Below are positions 27,884 to 37,229 of a DNA stretch of 64,000 nt, piece after piece. Source of the stretch: Gemmata sp051859125 (GTDB lineage Bacteria; Planctomycetota; Planctomycetia; Gemmatales; Gemmataceae); NCBI RefSeq assembly GCF_051859125.1, contig NZ_JBHYGG010000079.1, positions 1-64,000 on the forward strand, read 5' to 3'. Both the position numbers and the translations under genes were made by a program. Numbering within the stretch: the stretch's first letter is position 1; every line of letters starts with the position of its first letter. Under the pieces are notes generated by a model, which did not search any database, was not told the DNA's origin, and saw only the letters and a list, made by a program, of their open reading frames with translations.

Positions 27884-28789
27884 ATGATCAAGCTCGGCGT
27901 CCTCGACTTCGACACGTCGCACTGCGTCGAGTTCACCAAGCGGCTCAACCGGATCGACGGCACCCCGAAGGAGCAACTCGTCGAGGGGGCCGCGGTCGTG
28001 GTCGGGTGCCCCGGCGAGTCGAAGCTCTCGGCCGAGCGGATCGAGGGGTTCACCGCGGCGATGAAGAAGTTCGGCGTGCCGCTCGTCGAGAAGCCCGCCG
28101 ACATGCTCGGCAAAGTCGACGGGATGCTGATCGAGGCGGTGGACGGCACCGTTCACCTCGAACGCGCCCGGCCGTTCCTCGAAGCCGGTATCCCGTGCTT
28201 CATCGACAAGCCGTTCACCTGCTCCGTGGCCGACGCGAAGGCGCTGCTGGCGCTGTCCGAGAAGCACAAGGCCCCGGTGTTCTCGTCGTCCTCGCTGCGG
28301 TACGCGCCCGAGGTGGTCGAGTTCGTCGCCGACCCGAAGCCCGGGAAACTCGTCGGGTGCGCCGTCCACGGCCCGGCCCCGCTGTCGCCGGTCCCCGAGC
28401 GGAACGCCGGGCTGTACCACTACGGCATCCACGCCGTCGAGATCCTCTACACGCTGATGGGGCCGGGGTGCAAGCGGGTCAGCACCGTGAGCGAGAAGGG
28501 CGTGGACGCGGTCACGGGGCACTGGAAGGACGGCCGCGTCGCGACCCTCCGCGGCATTCGCGAGGGGCAGAGCGGCTACGGCTTCACCGCGTTCTCGGAG
28601 AAGGGCGTGCGGCCCGTCGCGGTCGGCACGGCGTTCATCTACCGCGAGTTGCTGAAGCAGGTGGTCGCGTTCTTCAAGACGGGCAAGCCGCCGGTGGACC
28701 CCGCGACGACGCTCGAAATCATGGCGTTCATCGAGGCCGCGAACACGAGCGGCGCGAACCACGGGGCCGGCGAGACGGTGAAGGTGTGA
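27884..28789 (+). CDS. Gfo/Idh/MocA-family oxidoreductase
   Basis: A 301-residue NAD(P)-dependent oxidoreductase, short for this family (330-400 typical). The N-terminus MIKLGVLDFDTSHCVEF replaces the usual GxGxxG with a degenerate loop. The middle keeps the family core VDGMLIEAVDGTVHLERARPFLEAG then PCFIDKPFTCSVADAKAL, where IDKPF is the EKP-like catalytic Lys motif. GLYHYGIHAVEILYTLMGPG supplies the His/Glu region. The altered nucleotide loop makes cofactor binding less certain. It lies 5 bp after the ABC permease and is probably in the same operon, though the functional link is unknown. Confidence 0.85.
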   Translation: MIKLGVLDFDTSHCVEFTKRLNRIDGTPKEQLVEGAAVVVGCPGESKLSAERIEGFTAAMKKFGVPLVEKPADMLGKVDGMLIEAVDGTVHLERARPFLEAGIPCFIDKPFTCSVADAKALLALSEKHKAPVFSSSSLRYAPEVVEFVADPKPGKLVGCAVHGPAPLSPVPERNAGLYHYGIHAVEILYTLMGPGCKRVSTVSEKGVDAVTGHWKDGRVATLRGIREGQSGYGFTAFSEKGVRPVAVGTAFIYRELLKQVVAFFKTGKPPVDPATTLEIMAFIEAANTSGANHGAGETVKV

Positions 28790-28796
28790 CGGCGAG

Positions 28797-29426
28797 TTAC
28801 GCGGCCCGTTCGGACGGGGCGCGGGGGCCGCCGAGGATGCCGAGCAAGATGCCGACGATTTGGTCGGGTTGCGTCGTCAGGTAGTATTCCTTCTGGTCGA
28901 TCTGCAAGTCGCTCCCGATCAGCCGCAGGAACCGCCAGACGTTTCCACTCGTCACGCAGCCGAACACCGGCTCCGCCGGGAGGCCCGCTCGCTCGTTGGA
29001 TACGCGAGCCGCGACCATTGCCGCTCCGCACTGCCCGAGGCCGCCCTTGATGTTCTCGTTCTTGGCCTCGACGATCACGGCGACCGGTGCGGTGATGAAC
29101 TCCTGCTGCGGCGACCGGCACAGAATGTAGTCGCACACGCCGTTCAAGCCCTTTGCCCGGTCGACGACGAAGTCGCACCCCGAGAACAGGCTGACCTGCC
29201 GGTTGAGTTGCTCGCGGGTGTCGGCGAGGACCGGCGCGATGAGAAACTCCGACCGGGCCTTCTCGGTCCCGTTGGCGATCGCCAGGGGGAAGTAGAGCCG
29301 CAACAGACCCTGCACCGGGGGGCTGAGCGGTGCGGGGGCGATCGCCGGGAAGAGGTCCGGGTGGTCGGCCACCGACACGCCCAGTTTCGCGACAACGTCT
29401 GCCAGCTCGAAGTCACCGTAGGCCAT
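28797..29426 (-). CDS. PD-(D/E)XK nuclease-fold-like protein
   Basis: A 209-residue protein. VCDYILCRSPQQEFITAPVA then VIVEAKNENIKGGLGQCGAAM reads as the Asp...Glu-X-Lys...Gln layout of PD-(D/E)XK nucleases. The rest (FELADVVAKLGV near the start, YLTTQPDQIVGILLGI at the end) matches nothing I can name. Its stop is 7 bp from the stop of the converging oxidoreductase. On its own strand it lies 12 bp after gcvPA, at the position where gcvPB might be expected. Nuclease activity is inferred only. Confidence 0.55.
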   Translation of the reverse strand: MAYGDFELADVVAKLGVSVADHPDLFPAIAPAPLSPPVQGLLRLYFPLAIANGTEKARSEFLIAPVLADTREQLNRQVSLFSGCDFVVDRAKGLNGVCDYILCRSPQQEFITAPVAVIVEAKNENIKGGLGQCGAAMVAARVSNERAGLPAEPVFGCVTSGNVWRFLRLIGSDLQIDQKEYYLTTQPDQIVGILLGILGGPRAPSERAA

Positions 29427-29438
29427 CGTCGCTCCTCC

Positions 29439-30788
29439 TCACACGCTCGCCCGCAGCGCGCCGGCCAGGCCGTCGATCTCGGCCTTGGTGCGCTGCTCCG
29501 TCACGGCGACCGAGATGCAGTCCTTGAGGCCGGGGTACCACCGGCCGAGCGCGAGGCCGGCGTGGAACCCGGCGACCCGCAGGTTCGCGAGCAGCGTCTG
29601 GGGGTTGCCCGGCACCTTGATCGTGAACTCCTTCCCGAACGCCGCGCCGAACCGCAGCGACACGCCGGGTACCTTCGCGAGTTGCTCGGCGGCGTAGTGA
29701 GCCTTGCGCACGCACAGCTCGGCCGTCTCGCGGAGCCCCTCCGGCCCGAGGGCGGTGAGGTGGACCGCGGCCCGCAGCGCGAGGAGCCCCTGGTTCGTGC
29801 AGATGTTGCTCGTCGCCTTCTCGCGGCGGATGTGCTGCTCGCGGGTCTGGAGCGTCAGCACCCAGCACCGCTTCCCGTTGCGGTCGGTCGTCTGGCCCAC
29901 GAGCCGGCCGGGGATCTTGCGGACGTAGTCGCTGTCGCCGCGGCACGCGAGGATGCCGAGGTACGGGCCGCCGAACCCGAGCGGGGTGCCGAGCCCCTGG
30001 CCCTCGGCGACCGCGATGTCGGCCCCGTAGTCGCCGGGCCGCTTCAGCACCCCGGCGAGGACCGGGTCGAAGCTCGCGATGAACACCGCGCCGACCTTGC
30101 GCGTCGCCTCGCCGATCGCCCGCATGTCTTCGAGGTGGCCGAAGAAGTTCGGCGACTGCGCGACCACCGCAACGGTCGCGTCGGTGATTGCGGCCTTCAC
30201 GTCGCTCGGGTTCAGCACGCCGTCCGGGGTGGGCAGCGTGCGGACGGTGCAGTTCAGGTTCGCGGCGAACGTCGCGAGCACCTGCCGGTACTCGGGGTGG
30301 ACGCTCTCGGCGACGAGCACCTCGCCGGTGCGGCCGGTGATGCCGAGGGCCATGAGCACGGCCTCGGCGACGGCCGACCCGCCCTCGTAGAGGCTGGCGT
30401 TGGCCACCTCCAGCCCGGTGAGCTGGCACATCAGCGTCTGGAACTCGAACACCGCCTGGAGCGTGCCCTGGCTCGCCTCGGCCTGGTACGGGGTGTACGC
30501 GGTGTAGAACTCGCTCCGCCCGGCGACCGCGTCGACGACGCTCGGGATGAAGTGGTCGTACGCGCCGCCGCCGAGGAAGCACACGGCGCTGCTGGCGGCC
30601 TGGTTCTTGTGCGCCAGGTGCGAGATGTGCCGCTGGAGGTCCATCTCGCCGAGGGCGGGGGGGATGTCGAGCGGGCGGTTCAGCCGCACCGCCGGCGGGA
30701 TGTTGGCGAACAGGTCATCGACCGAGGCGACGCCCACCTTGGCGAGCATTGCGGCCCGGTCGTCGGCGGTGTTCGGGACGTAGGACAC
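29439..30788 (-). CDS. gcvPA: Glycine dehydrogenase (decarboxylating) subunit 1
   Basis: The 449-residue N-terminal half of split glycine decarboxylase (P protein), which decarboxylates glycine with its PLP-bearing partner GcvPB. It shows MSYVPNTADDRAAMLAKVGV, the CFLGGGAYDHFIPSVVDA motif and FYTAYTPYQAEASQGTLQ, LYEGGSAVAEAVLMA and GEGQGLGT-type residues, all subunit-1 hallmarks. Length matches the family. The start is the GTG at 30788, with AGAGG ahead. No gcvPB is visible; the lysine that binds PLP sits on that missing partner. The Uma2 gene separates it from gcvH. Confidence 0.94.
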   Translation of the reverse strand: MSYVPNTADDRAAMLAKVGVASVDDLFANIPPAVRLNRPLDIPPALGEMDLQRHISHLAHKNQAASSAVCFLGGGAYDHFIPSVVDAVAGRSEFYTAYTPYQAEASQGTLQAVFEFQTLMCQLTGLEVANASLYEGGSAVAEAVLMALGITGRTGEVLVAESVHPEYRQVLATFAANLNCTVRTLPTPDGVLNPSDVKAAITDATVAVVAQSPNFFGHLEDMRAIGEATRKVGAVFIASFDPVLAGVLKRPGDYGADIAVAEGQGLGTPLGFGGPYLGILACRGDSDYVRKIPGRLVGQTTDRNGKRCWVLTLQTREQHIRREKATSNICTNQGLLALRAAVHLTALGPEGLRETAELCVRKAHYAAEQLAKVPGVSLRFGAAFGKEFTIKVPGNPQTLLANLRVAGFHAGLALGRWYPGLKDCISVAVTEQRTKAEIDGLAGALRASV

Positions 30789-30811
30789 AGGCACCTCTGG
30801 GGCGAAAGAAG

Positions 30812-31528
30812 TCAAGCGGTCGGGGCCGGCGGCAGGGAGCGCACCCAGGCGCGAACCTGCCGGTCGAACTCGGCGTACGCAACGGTGTCGGGCAATCTGA
30901 GGAAGGCGATGAACTCGGGCCAGGGAACCGTCGGCAGGGCGAGGCTGACGGACGACTCCCGGTACGTTCCGTCGGGTCGGAGCAAGAGGATCGTGAGGTG
31001 CTCGCCGTCCCACCGCCAGACTTCCGGAATCTTGAACGCGGCGTAGAGGGGGAGACGGGGCAACACGGTGCGGCTGACTTCCACCTCGACGGCGAGATCG
31101 GGCGGCGGATCCTTCGTGAAGTCGATCTCGCGGAAGCCACTCACCTTGCGCCAGTTCTGGATGTAGTAGCACTCGTCCGGCTCGAACCCCTTCTCGATGT
31201 CGCCGCGGTGGTGAGTGAGCTGGCCGCTCGGACAGTACTCGCCCCCGGTTTCCACGATCCACGACACGATCAGTACGTCGAGCCGTTTCCGGTACCGCTC
31301 GTGGAGGTTCGAGACGACCATGATCTCCAGCCCCCCGGAGTCGTACGCGACGCGAACGGTGCGCCGGTGCGCGTCCCGCCATTCCACGAGGCGCTCGTAA
31401 TCGGCGTACCGCACACCGGTGAGGAGCAAGCGCTCCCCCGGTTCAACGTAATCGGCGAGCCCGATGAGTGCCGGCCCCTGGGGCACTCGCACGGGCGCGG
31501 CGGTGGGCGGCACGGTGGCGGTCGACAT
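30812..31528 (-). CDS. Uma2-family putative endonuclease (DUF820)
   Basis: A 238-residue protein of the Uma2/DUF820 family, which has a PD-(D/E)XK nuclease fold and is hugely expanded in Gemmata and cyanobacteria. Key parts are RYADYERLVEWRDAHRRTVRVAYDSGGLEIM, PDECYYI and PPPDLAVEVEVSRTV (the Asp/Glu-X-Glu region), ending in IPEVWRWDGEHLTILLL. Activity has not been shown for most members. It sits between gcvH and gcvPA on the same strand with gaps of 16 and 23 bp, so it is inside the gcv operon. It may be a recent insertion. Confidence 0.85.
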   Translation of the reverse strand: MSTATVPPTAAPVRVPQGPALIGLADYVEPGERLLLTGVRYADYERLVEWRDAHRRTVRVAYDSGGLEIMVVSNLHERYRKRLDVLIVSWIVETGGEYCPSGQLTHHRGDIEKGFEPDECYYIQNWRKVSGFREIDFTKDPPPDLAVEVEVSRTVLPRLPLYAAFKIPEVWRWDGEHLTILLLRPDGTYRESSVSLALPTVPWPEFIAFLRLPDTVAYAEFDRQVRAWVRSLPPAPTA

Positions 31529-31544
31529 CGGGGCACCTCCGCGG

Positions 31545-31958
31545 TTAGTGGCCGTCCGAGGCGAGTTGCTCGTCGTACTGGGCGGCGGTGAGCAGGTGGT
31601 CGAGCGTCGCGCCGGGCGCGAGCTTCACCTTCACCATCCAGCCGGTCCCGAACGGGTCGTCGTTGACCGGGGCGAGGTCCGCGGCCCGCTTCTTGGCCCG
31701 GTCCTCGAGCAGGAGTTCGTTCCGCTCGACCACGGTGCCGGTCACCGGCGAGTTGAGGTCCGAGGTGGACTTCACCGACTCGATGATCCCGAACGCCTTG
31801 CCGGCGGCGAGCACCTTGCCGACCGCGGGGAGTTCGAGGAACGTCGGCTCGGTGAGTTGCTCGACGGCGAACTTGGTGACGCCGACGGTGACGACGTCGC
31901 CGTCGAGCTTGGCCCACTCGTGGGTCGGGCTGTACCGCAGGTCGGCCGGGTTGGACAT
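31545..31958 (-). CDS. gcvH: Glycine cleavage system H protein
   Basis: A 137-residue lipoyl carrier that shuttles the aminomethyl group between P, T and L proteins. The lipoyl-lysine motif is IIESVKSTSDLNSPVTG, with Lys in ESVKS. The flanks RYSPTHEWAKLDGDVVTVGVT and VERNELL are typical, and the C-terminal GTGWMVKVKLA pairs with the lipoyl hairpin. Length is normal. gcvT is 18 bp upstream and the Uma2 gene 16 bp downstream. Expression is likely from a shared promoter upstream of gcvT. Confidence 0.95.
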   Translation of the reverse strand: MSNPADLRYSPTHEWAKLDGDVVTVGVTKFAVEQLTEPTFLELPAVGKVLAAGKAFGIIESVKSTSDLNSPVTGTVVERNELLLEDRAKKRAADLAPVNDDPFGTGWMVKVKLAPGATLDHLLTAAQYDEQLASDGH

Positions 31959-31976
31959 CGGGGGCTCCTGAGAGAG

Positions 31977-33056
31977 TTACGCCTTGGCTCGCTTGTAGAA
32001 CGGGAGCGGGACGACGGTGGCGTTCAGCACCGACCCGCGGACGTCGGCGTCGAGCGGGGTGCCGACCGACGCGAGGTCCGGGCGGACGTAGGCCATCGCC
32101 AGCGACTTGTCGAGCCACGGGCAGAAGCTGCCGCTCGTGATGGTGCCGGCGGCCGCGCCGTCGGCGTCGAGGAGCGGCGACCCCTCGCGGGCCGCCCGCT
32201 TGCCCTCGATCTCCAGCCCGACGCGCACCGGTTTCGTCGCGTCCGCGGCGGCGAGGGCCGAGCGGCCGATGAACTCGCCCTTGTCGAGCTTCACGGCCCA
32301 CCCGAGGCCGGCCTGGATCGGGTTCGTTTCTTCGCTCAGTTCGTGGCCGTAGAGCGGCATCGCGGCTTCGAGCCGGAGCGTGTCGCGCGCCCCGAGGCCG
32401 CAGGGCACCGCCCCCCGCGACACGAGCTCGGTCCACAGCGAGACCGCATACGCGTTCTCGACGATCACCTCGAAGCCGTCCTCGCCGGTGTAGCCGGTGC
32501 GGCTCACCACGCACGGCTGCCGGCAGTACAGCGTCGGCGTCGCGTAGTAGTACTTGAGCTTCGACACGTCGGCGTCGAACAGCCCGGCGACCAGTTCCAC
32601 CGACCTCGGCCCCTGTACGGCGACCATCGCGGTGCGGTCGGTCTGGTCGACGATCTCGACGTTCTTGCCGACCCGCTGCGTCTCGAACCACGCGAGGATC
32701 TTGCCGCGGTTCGAGGCGTTGACGACGACCGAGTACCCGTAGGGCCAGCGGTACACGAGCACGTCGTCGAGGATGCCGCCGCCCGCGTTGCACACGAGCC
32801 CGTACCGGACCTGGTCGTCCTTCATCGTCGCGACGGAGTTGGTGAACACCGACTCCAGGAACGCGAGCGCGTCCGGCCCGCCGACGCTGACGCGGGCCAT
32901 GTGCGAGATGTCGAACAGCCCGGCGGCGGTGCGGACCGCCTTGTGCTCCGCGACCACGCCGGCGTACTGCACCGGCATGTCCCACCCGCCGAACGGCACC
33001 ATGCGGGCCTTGTGGTCCACGTGCCACTGGTACAGCGGGGTGCGGAGGTTCGACAT
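31977..33056 (-). CDS. gcvT: Glycine cleavage system T protein (aminomethyltransferase)
   Basis: A 359-residue tetrahydrofolate-dependent aminomethyltransferase. The N-terminus RTPLYQWHVDHKARMVPFGGWDMPVQY, the catalytic FDISHMARV region and ILDDVLVYR are typical. The folate-site motif is SRTGYTGEDGFEV and the Arg/Gly loop is LGARDTLRLEAAMPLYGHEL; the C-terminal barrel includes VGLEIEG and MAYVRPD. The ATG at 33056 begins MSNLRTPLYQ. It heads the minus-strand gcv cluster (T, H, Uma2, PA). The leader holds a GC-rich hairpin. Confidence 0.95.
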   Translation of the reverse strand: MSNLRTPLYQWHVDHKARMVPFGGWDMPVQYAGVVAEHKAVRTAAGLFDISHMARVSVGGPDALAFLESVFTNSVATMKDDQVRYGLVCNAGGGILDDVLVYRWPYGYSVVVNASNRGKILAWFETQRVGKNVEIVDQTDRTAMVAVQGPRSVELVAGLFDADVSKLKYYYATPTLYCRQPCVVSRTGYTGEDGFEVIVENAYAVSLWTELVSRGAVPCGLGARDTLRLEAAMPLYGHELSEETNPIQAGLGWAVKLDKGEFIGRSALAAADATKPVRVGLEIEGKRAAREGSPLLDADGAAAGTITSGSFCPWLDKSLAMAYVRPDLASVGTPLDADVRGSVLNATVVPLPFYKRAKA

Positions 33057-33076
33057 GGCTGGCGACCGCTGGGAAC

Positions 33077-33117
33077 GCACGGGGGGCGGCCCCGACGCGG
33101 AACCGCCCCCCTGGTGC
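33077..33117 (-). promoter_or_regulatory. GC-rich hairpin in the gcvT leader
   Basis: A 9-bp GC stem (GGGGGGCGG at 33081-33089 with CCGCCCCCC at 33103-33111), extended by GCAC/GTGC pairing with a 2-nt bulge, lies 20-60 bases before the gcvT start on the minus strand. No match to the glycine riboswitch core was found. It may affect translation or be an attenuator. Confidence 0.35.
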
Positions 33118-33202
33118 AATATGTTAGTCGGGCCGCGAGCGAATTCCAGACTCCCCGAACCCGCCGCCCCCGTTGCACACGCAGACGCGGGACCGGCCGC
33201 AG

Positions 33203-34696
33203 TTATTTCATCCGGGCGGCCATCGCGTCGAGAATTTCGCCCCGCGTCCACCCGCCCGACTCGTGGCCCTTGCGGGCCTCGATCATCACCGTGCCGTCGA
33301 ACTTCGGGTTCTTCAGCGCCCCGGTCGCGTCCTTGAACCGGCGCACGGCCGCGTTCAGGAAGTACTCGTCGGCGTCGCCCACCCACACGTTCACCTTCCC
33401 GCCCGCGAGCTTCGGGCCGAGTACCTTCCAGTTGTTCTTCGTCACCAGCAGCAGGTCGAACTTCTTCCAGTGGTCGAGTACGGCCCGGTCGATCGCGCCG
33501 GTCCTGCCGTCCCAGACCGGCACCGGCCGCCCGTCCTTGCCCTTTGGCCCGTAGGTGGCGTTCCAACTCGCCCAGTCGCGGCCGCCGAGTTCCCACCGCC
33601 CGCCGCGGCCGAGGACGCGCTCCAACTGGCACTCGTGCCGGACCGTGGCGACGGTATCGCCGTCCACCGTGCGGGTCGCCGGCCGCTCGATCCCGAACCG
33701 GTTCGTGTAGGCGTTCGCGTCGGCGTAGAGGTCGATCAGCTCGAACCGCTCGAAGGTGAGCGAGTCCGGGCACTGCGACCAGCAGCCGTTGAAGAAGTCG
33801 GGGTAGAACAGTTGCAGCGCCAGCGACACCCAGCCGCCGGTGCTGCCCCCGGTCGTGAAGCGGCTCCTCGGGGTGCCGACGCAGCGGTACGTCTTCTCGA
33901 TGAACGGGATCACCTCGGTGGTGAGCGCCGCCCCGTACGGGCCGTTGTTCGCGGAATCGACCTGGTACGGGTCGCCGAACGGCCCCGCCCCGTCGGGGAC
34001 GATCTGCACGAACCGCGGGTCCGGCTCGGTCCCCTTGGCGGAGGTGTACCGCGTGCCGAACCCGCCGATCGCGACCACGAGGCCGTAACGCTTCTCGGGT
34101 TCCTTGTCGAAGTTCGGCGGCAGCACGACCCCGACGCGGTACACCATCGGCCGGCCGTGGAAGACCGAGAGCAGCTTCGATGGGACGCTGTGGTACTTGT
34201 GCGCCGCGGTCTCCCTGGGGAGCACTTCCGACTGACCGAGGCCCGCGTCGAGCGTGAGGGTGACGGTCGTGCCGGCGGCCGGGTCCAGCTTCACCTTCTG
34301 CGTCTTGCTGTACCGGTTCCCGGGCGCGTCCGGCAGGTTGATGTCGCGGTTCGTGAGGAACCGCGCCTGCACGGTGTACTCACCGGCCGGGAACTTCTCG
34401 AGCCCGCCGAGCGGGAACGCGTCCGAAGTCGCGTCGAGCGTGACCGTCGTGTCGGCCGCGAACGCTTCGACGTCCGCCCCGAGGATCGGCAGCACGGGCG
34501 GGCGGTAGTTGATGAAGTCCGGTTCGCTGTTCGCCGGACCGATGCCGACGAGGACGCGGCCGGACTCTGGCGTCTTCCCGACCTGGTCCGCGGCGATCTT
34601 CACCCGGAACGTCACGCCGACAGGCTTCGCCGCGGGCTGTGCGGACACGAGCGCGCCGAGGCAGAGGGCCAGCCCGGCGGCTGCGGAGCGGAGCAT
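33203..34696 (-). CDS. Secreted alpha/beta-hydrolase (esterase D-like)
   Basis: A 497-residue exported hydrolase. Signal peptide (MLRSAAAGLALCLGALVSAQ), then a beta-rich N-terminal region to about residue 170 (carbohydrate- or Ig-like), then an alpha/beta-hydrolase. The nucleophile elbow is TTGGSTGGWVSLALQLFYP with Ser in G-G-S-T-G. A late His is in RKGHESGGW. Oxyanion residues lie in VVLPPNFDKEPEKRYGLVVAIGG. The layout resembles planctomycete esterases of the enterochelin esterase type. Substrate unknown. It is divergent from the Ser/Thr kinase. Confidence 0.85.
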   Translation of the reverse strand: MLRSAAAGLALCLGALVSAQPAAKPVGVTFRVKIAADQVGKTPESGRVLVGIGPANSEPDFINYRPPVLPILGADVEAFAADTTVTLDATSDAFPLGGLEKFPAGEYTVQARFLTNRDINLPDAPGNRYSKTQKVKLDPAAGTTVTLTLDAGLGQSEVLPRETAAHKYHSVPSKLLSVFHGRPMVYRVGVVLPPNFDKEPEKRYGLVVAIGGFGTRYTSAKGTEPDPRFVQIVPDGAGPFGDPYQVDSANNGPYGAALTTEVIPFIEKTYRCVGTPRSRFTTGGSTGGWVSLALQLFYPDFFNGCWSQCPDSLTFERFELIDLYADANAYTNRFGIERPATRTVDGDTVATVRHECQLERVLGRGGRWELGGRDWASWNATYGPKGKDGRPVPVWDGRTGAIDRAVLDHWKKFDLLLVTKNNWKVLGPKLAGGKVNVWVGDADEYFLNAAVRRFKDATGALKNPKFDGTVMIEARKGHESGGWTRGEILDAMAARMK

Positions 34697-34796
34697 GGTG
34701 CGTCCCGGGTTCGCGGGGTGCGAGCGAGTGCAGTCCGGGGCATTGTAAGACCCGCGGCGGTTGGACCCGGCCGGGGAGGGGTGGTAGGCTTCCATC

Positions 34797-37121
34797 ATGG
34801 AAACCACCGACCTCCCGGACCCGTCCCTCGACCCGACGCGGACACTGCCCGAGCCGACGATCCGCTTCAGCGGCCAGCCGCCGGTCGTGGGCGGGGCGCA
34901 GGTTCCGGTCGTCCCGGGGTACGAGGTGCTCGCGCTGGTCGGCCGCGGCGGGATGGGTCGGGTGTACCGGGCGCGGCACCTGACGCTCGGCCGCGTCGTC
35001 GCCATCAAGCTCCTGTCGCACGAGCCCGACGAGCGGTCGCTGGCGCGGTTCAACGAGGAGGTGCGCGCCGTCGCGCAGCTCCAGCACCCGAACATCGCGC
35101 AGCTCTTCGAAACGGGCGTCGCCGACGGCCAGCCGTTCTTCACGCAAGAGTTCCTCGACGGCGGCTCGCTCGCCCAGAAGTTCGACCGCAAGCCGCAGGA
35201 GCCCCGGGCGGCGGCCCGTGTGGTCGAAACGCTCGCGCGGGCGCTCCAGCACAGTCACGACCAGGGCATCCTCCACCGCGACCTGAAGCCCGCGAACATC
35301 CTCCTCGCCGCCGACGGTACGCCGAAGGTCACCGACTTCGGCCTCGCCAAGACCTTCGCCACGCTGGACGCCCCCGGTGAGACGCCGCCGCACGGTGCCG
35401 GCCTGACGCACACGGGCGAGGTGCTCGGCACCCCCGCGTACATGCCGCCCGAGCAGGCGTCCGGCGTGCTCTCGCTCCTCGGGCCGCCGGCCGACGTGTA
35501 CGGCCTCGGCGCGATCCTCTACGAGGGGCTCACGGGCCGCCCGCCGTTCCAGGGACCGGACGCGCTCCGCACGGTCATCATGGTCCGCGAGATGGACCCG
35601 GTGTCGCCCCGCGTCCTCCAGCCCGACGTGCCCCGCGACCTGGAAACGATCTGCCTCAAGTGCCTCGCGAAGGAGCCGCACCGCCGGTACGCCTCGGCCG
35701 GGGCGCTGGCCGACGACCTGCGACGGTTCCTGAACCGCGAGCCGATCACCGCGCGGCCCGTCGGCCGGTGGGAGCGCACGCTAAAGTGGGCGCGGCGGAA
35801 GCCGTGGCAGGCCGCGGCCGCGGCCCTCGGCGCGGGGCTGGTCGCGGCGCTCGTCGTCGGGGTCAGCGTCGCGGCCGAAAAGAACCGCCAGGTCCGCGCC
35901 GCCAACGATCAACTGGAAGCGACCAACGCCCAGCTCGAAGCCGCCAACGACGGACTGGAACGGTCCAACGCCGCGCTTACCGAGGCGCGGAACGCCGCGC
36001 TCGCCGAGAAAGCCCGGGCCGAGATGACCCTGGGCCTCGCGCTGTCGGCCCTCAAGCGGCACTACTTCGAGTTCGCCGACCGGCTCGTGGACCTGCCCCA
36101 CTCCGAGAACGTGCGCCGCGACGTGCTGGCGAGCGCCCGCTCAACGCTCGACGGCCTGTGCCAGTTCCAGGGCAGCGACGTGAAGCTCCTGCGGTTCCGC
36201 ATGGAGGGGTACGACCGGCTCGGGAACATCGAGTCGCAGGTCGGGCTCTACGCCGACGCGGAGGCCGACTACGGGCACGCCCGCGACGTCGCCGCCCGCA
36301 TCCTCGGGCTGGTCCCGGGCGACCCGGACGTGACGAGCGACCGGGTTCTGGCGACCGCGAAGATCGCCTCGATGAAGCTCCGCCGCGGCGACGCGAACGG
36401 GGCCGACGCGCTGCTCGACGCCCTCGCCCCGGAAATGGAGGCGCTCGTCGCCGCCCACCCGGACAACCCGAGCGTCGCGCAGCTGGAGCCGCTCGCGCGG
36501 CAGCAACTCGTCGCCCGCGAAGCACGGGCCGGCCGGTGGGACGGGGTCGAGGCGCAGATGCGGAAGGTGTGCGCGATGGCCCGCCGGCACGCCGCGACCC
36601 ACAGCACCAACCCCGCGAAGCACCTGGCCGTGATCGACGCCGACCGCGAACTCGCGGCGCTGCTCACCGACCTGGGCAAGTACGACGACGCGGCCCCGGT
36701 TCTCCGGGACGCGCTCCGCGGCGTCGCGGCGCTCCCGGACGCAACATCGGTGAAGGCCCGGGTCCTCCGCGCCGCGACCGCCGCGACGCTCGGCGACTAC
36801 TTCTTCCGCCGCGCCGCGTACCCGGCCGCGCAGGTCGCGTACACCGCAGCGGTCCGCGATTACGGTGTGCTCGGTCGCGACTTTCAGGACACCCCGACCC
36901 ACTTGTACCAGCAGGCCGAGAGCCTCCGCGGGCTCGCGGCCGCGACTTCAGCCCGGGGCGGCGTCGAGGACCAGTGGTCCGCCCGCGGGCACCTCGAAGC
37001 TGCCGCGAAGATCACCAAGGGGCTCGTCCACAAGCACCCGGGCAACGGGGCGTACAAATACCTTCACGAGCAGGTCACGGGGCTCTTGGCGAAACTCCCC
37101 GAACGCCAGCCGAAGAACTGA
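34797..37121 (+). CDS. Membrane Ser/Thr protein kinase with C-terminal repeats
   Basis: A 774-residue Hanks-type kinase. The Gly loop is VGRGGMGRVYRARH (about residue 49), Lys in VVAIKLL, catalytic loop ILHRDLKPANILL (about 160) and DFGLAKTFA. The kinase domain ends near residue 310. A membrane helix (AAAAALGAGLVAALVVGVSVA, about 340) leads to a heptad-rich region (NDQLEATNAQLEAANDGLER), and helical, TPR-like repeats run to the end. The C-terminal part thus lies outside the membrane, as in many planctomycete kinases. Divergent from the esterase; target unknown. Confidence 0.92.
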   Translation: METTDLPDPSLDPTRTLPEPTIRFSGQPPVVGGAQVPVVPGYEVLALVGRGGMGRVYRARHLTLGRVVAIKLLSHEPDERSLARFNEEVRAVAQLQHPNIAQLFETGVADGQPFFTQEFLDGGSLAQKFDRKPQEPRAAARVVETLARALQHSHDQGILHRDLKPANILLAADGTPKVTDFGLAKTFATLDAPGETPPHGAGLTHTGEVLGTPAYMPPEQASGVLSLLGPPADVYGLGAILYEGLTGRPPFQGPDALRTVIMVREMDPVSPRVLQPDVPRDLETICLKCLAKEPHRRYASAGALADDLRRFLNREPITARPVGRWERTLKWARRKPWQAAAAALGAGLVAALVVGVSVAAEKNRQVRAANDQLEATNAQLEAANDGLERSNAALTEARNAALAEKARAEMTLGLALSALKRHYFEFADRLVDLPHSENVRRDVLASARSTLDGLCQFQGSDVKLLRFRMEGYDRLGNIESQVGLYADAEADYGHARDVAARILGLVPGDPDVTSDRVLATAKIASMKLRRGDANGADALLDALAPEMEALVAAHPDNPSVAQLEPLARQQLVAREARAGRWDGVEAQMRKVCAMARRHAATHSTNPAKHLAVIDADRELAALLTDLGKYDDAAPVLRDALRGVAALPDATSVKARVLRAATAATLGDYFFRRAAYPAAQVAYTAAVRDYGVLGRDFQDTPTHLYQQAESLRGLAAATSARGGVEDQWSARGHLEAAAKITKGLVHKHPGNGAYKYLHEQVTGLLAKLPERQPKN

Positions 37122-37229
37122 GGCGGCCGGCGGCTCCAAGCGGCACGCGATTCGCATGAGGCCGCGTCGCTGCCGACGGCGACCTGTGAGGTCGCACCGC
37201 CCGGCACCACGCATCACCCGGAACGTGCA

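Noticed and set aside
33057..33202. Glycine riboswitch upstream of gcvT
   Set aside because: The leader has a GC hairpin but not the two-aptamer conserved cores of a glycine riboswitch.
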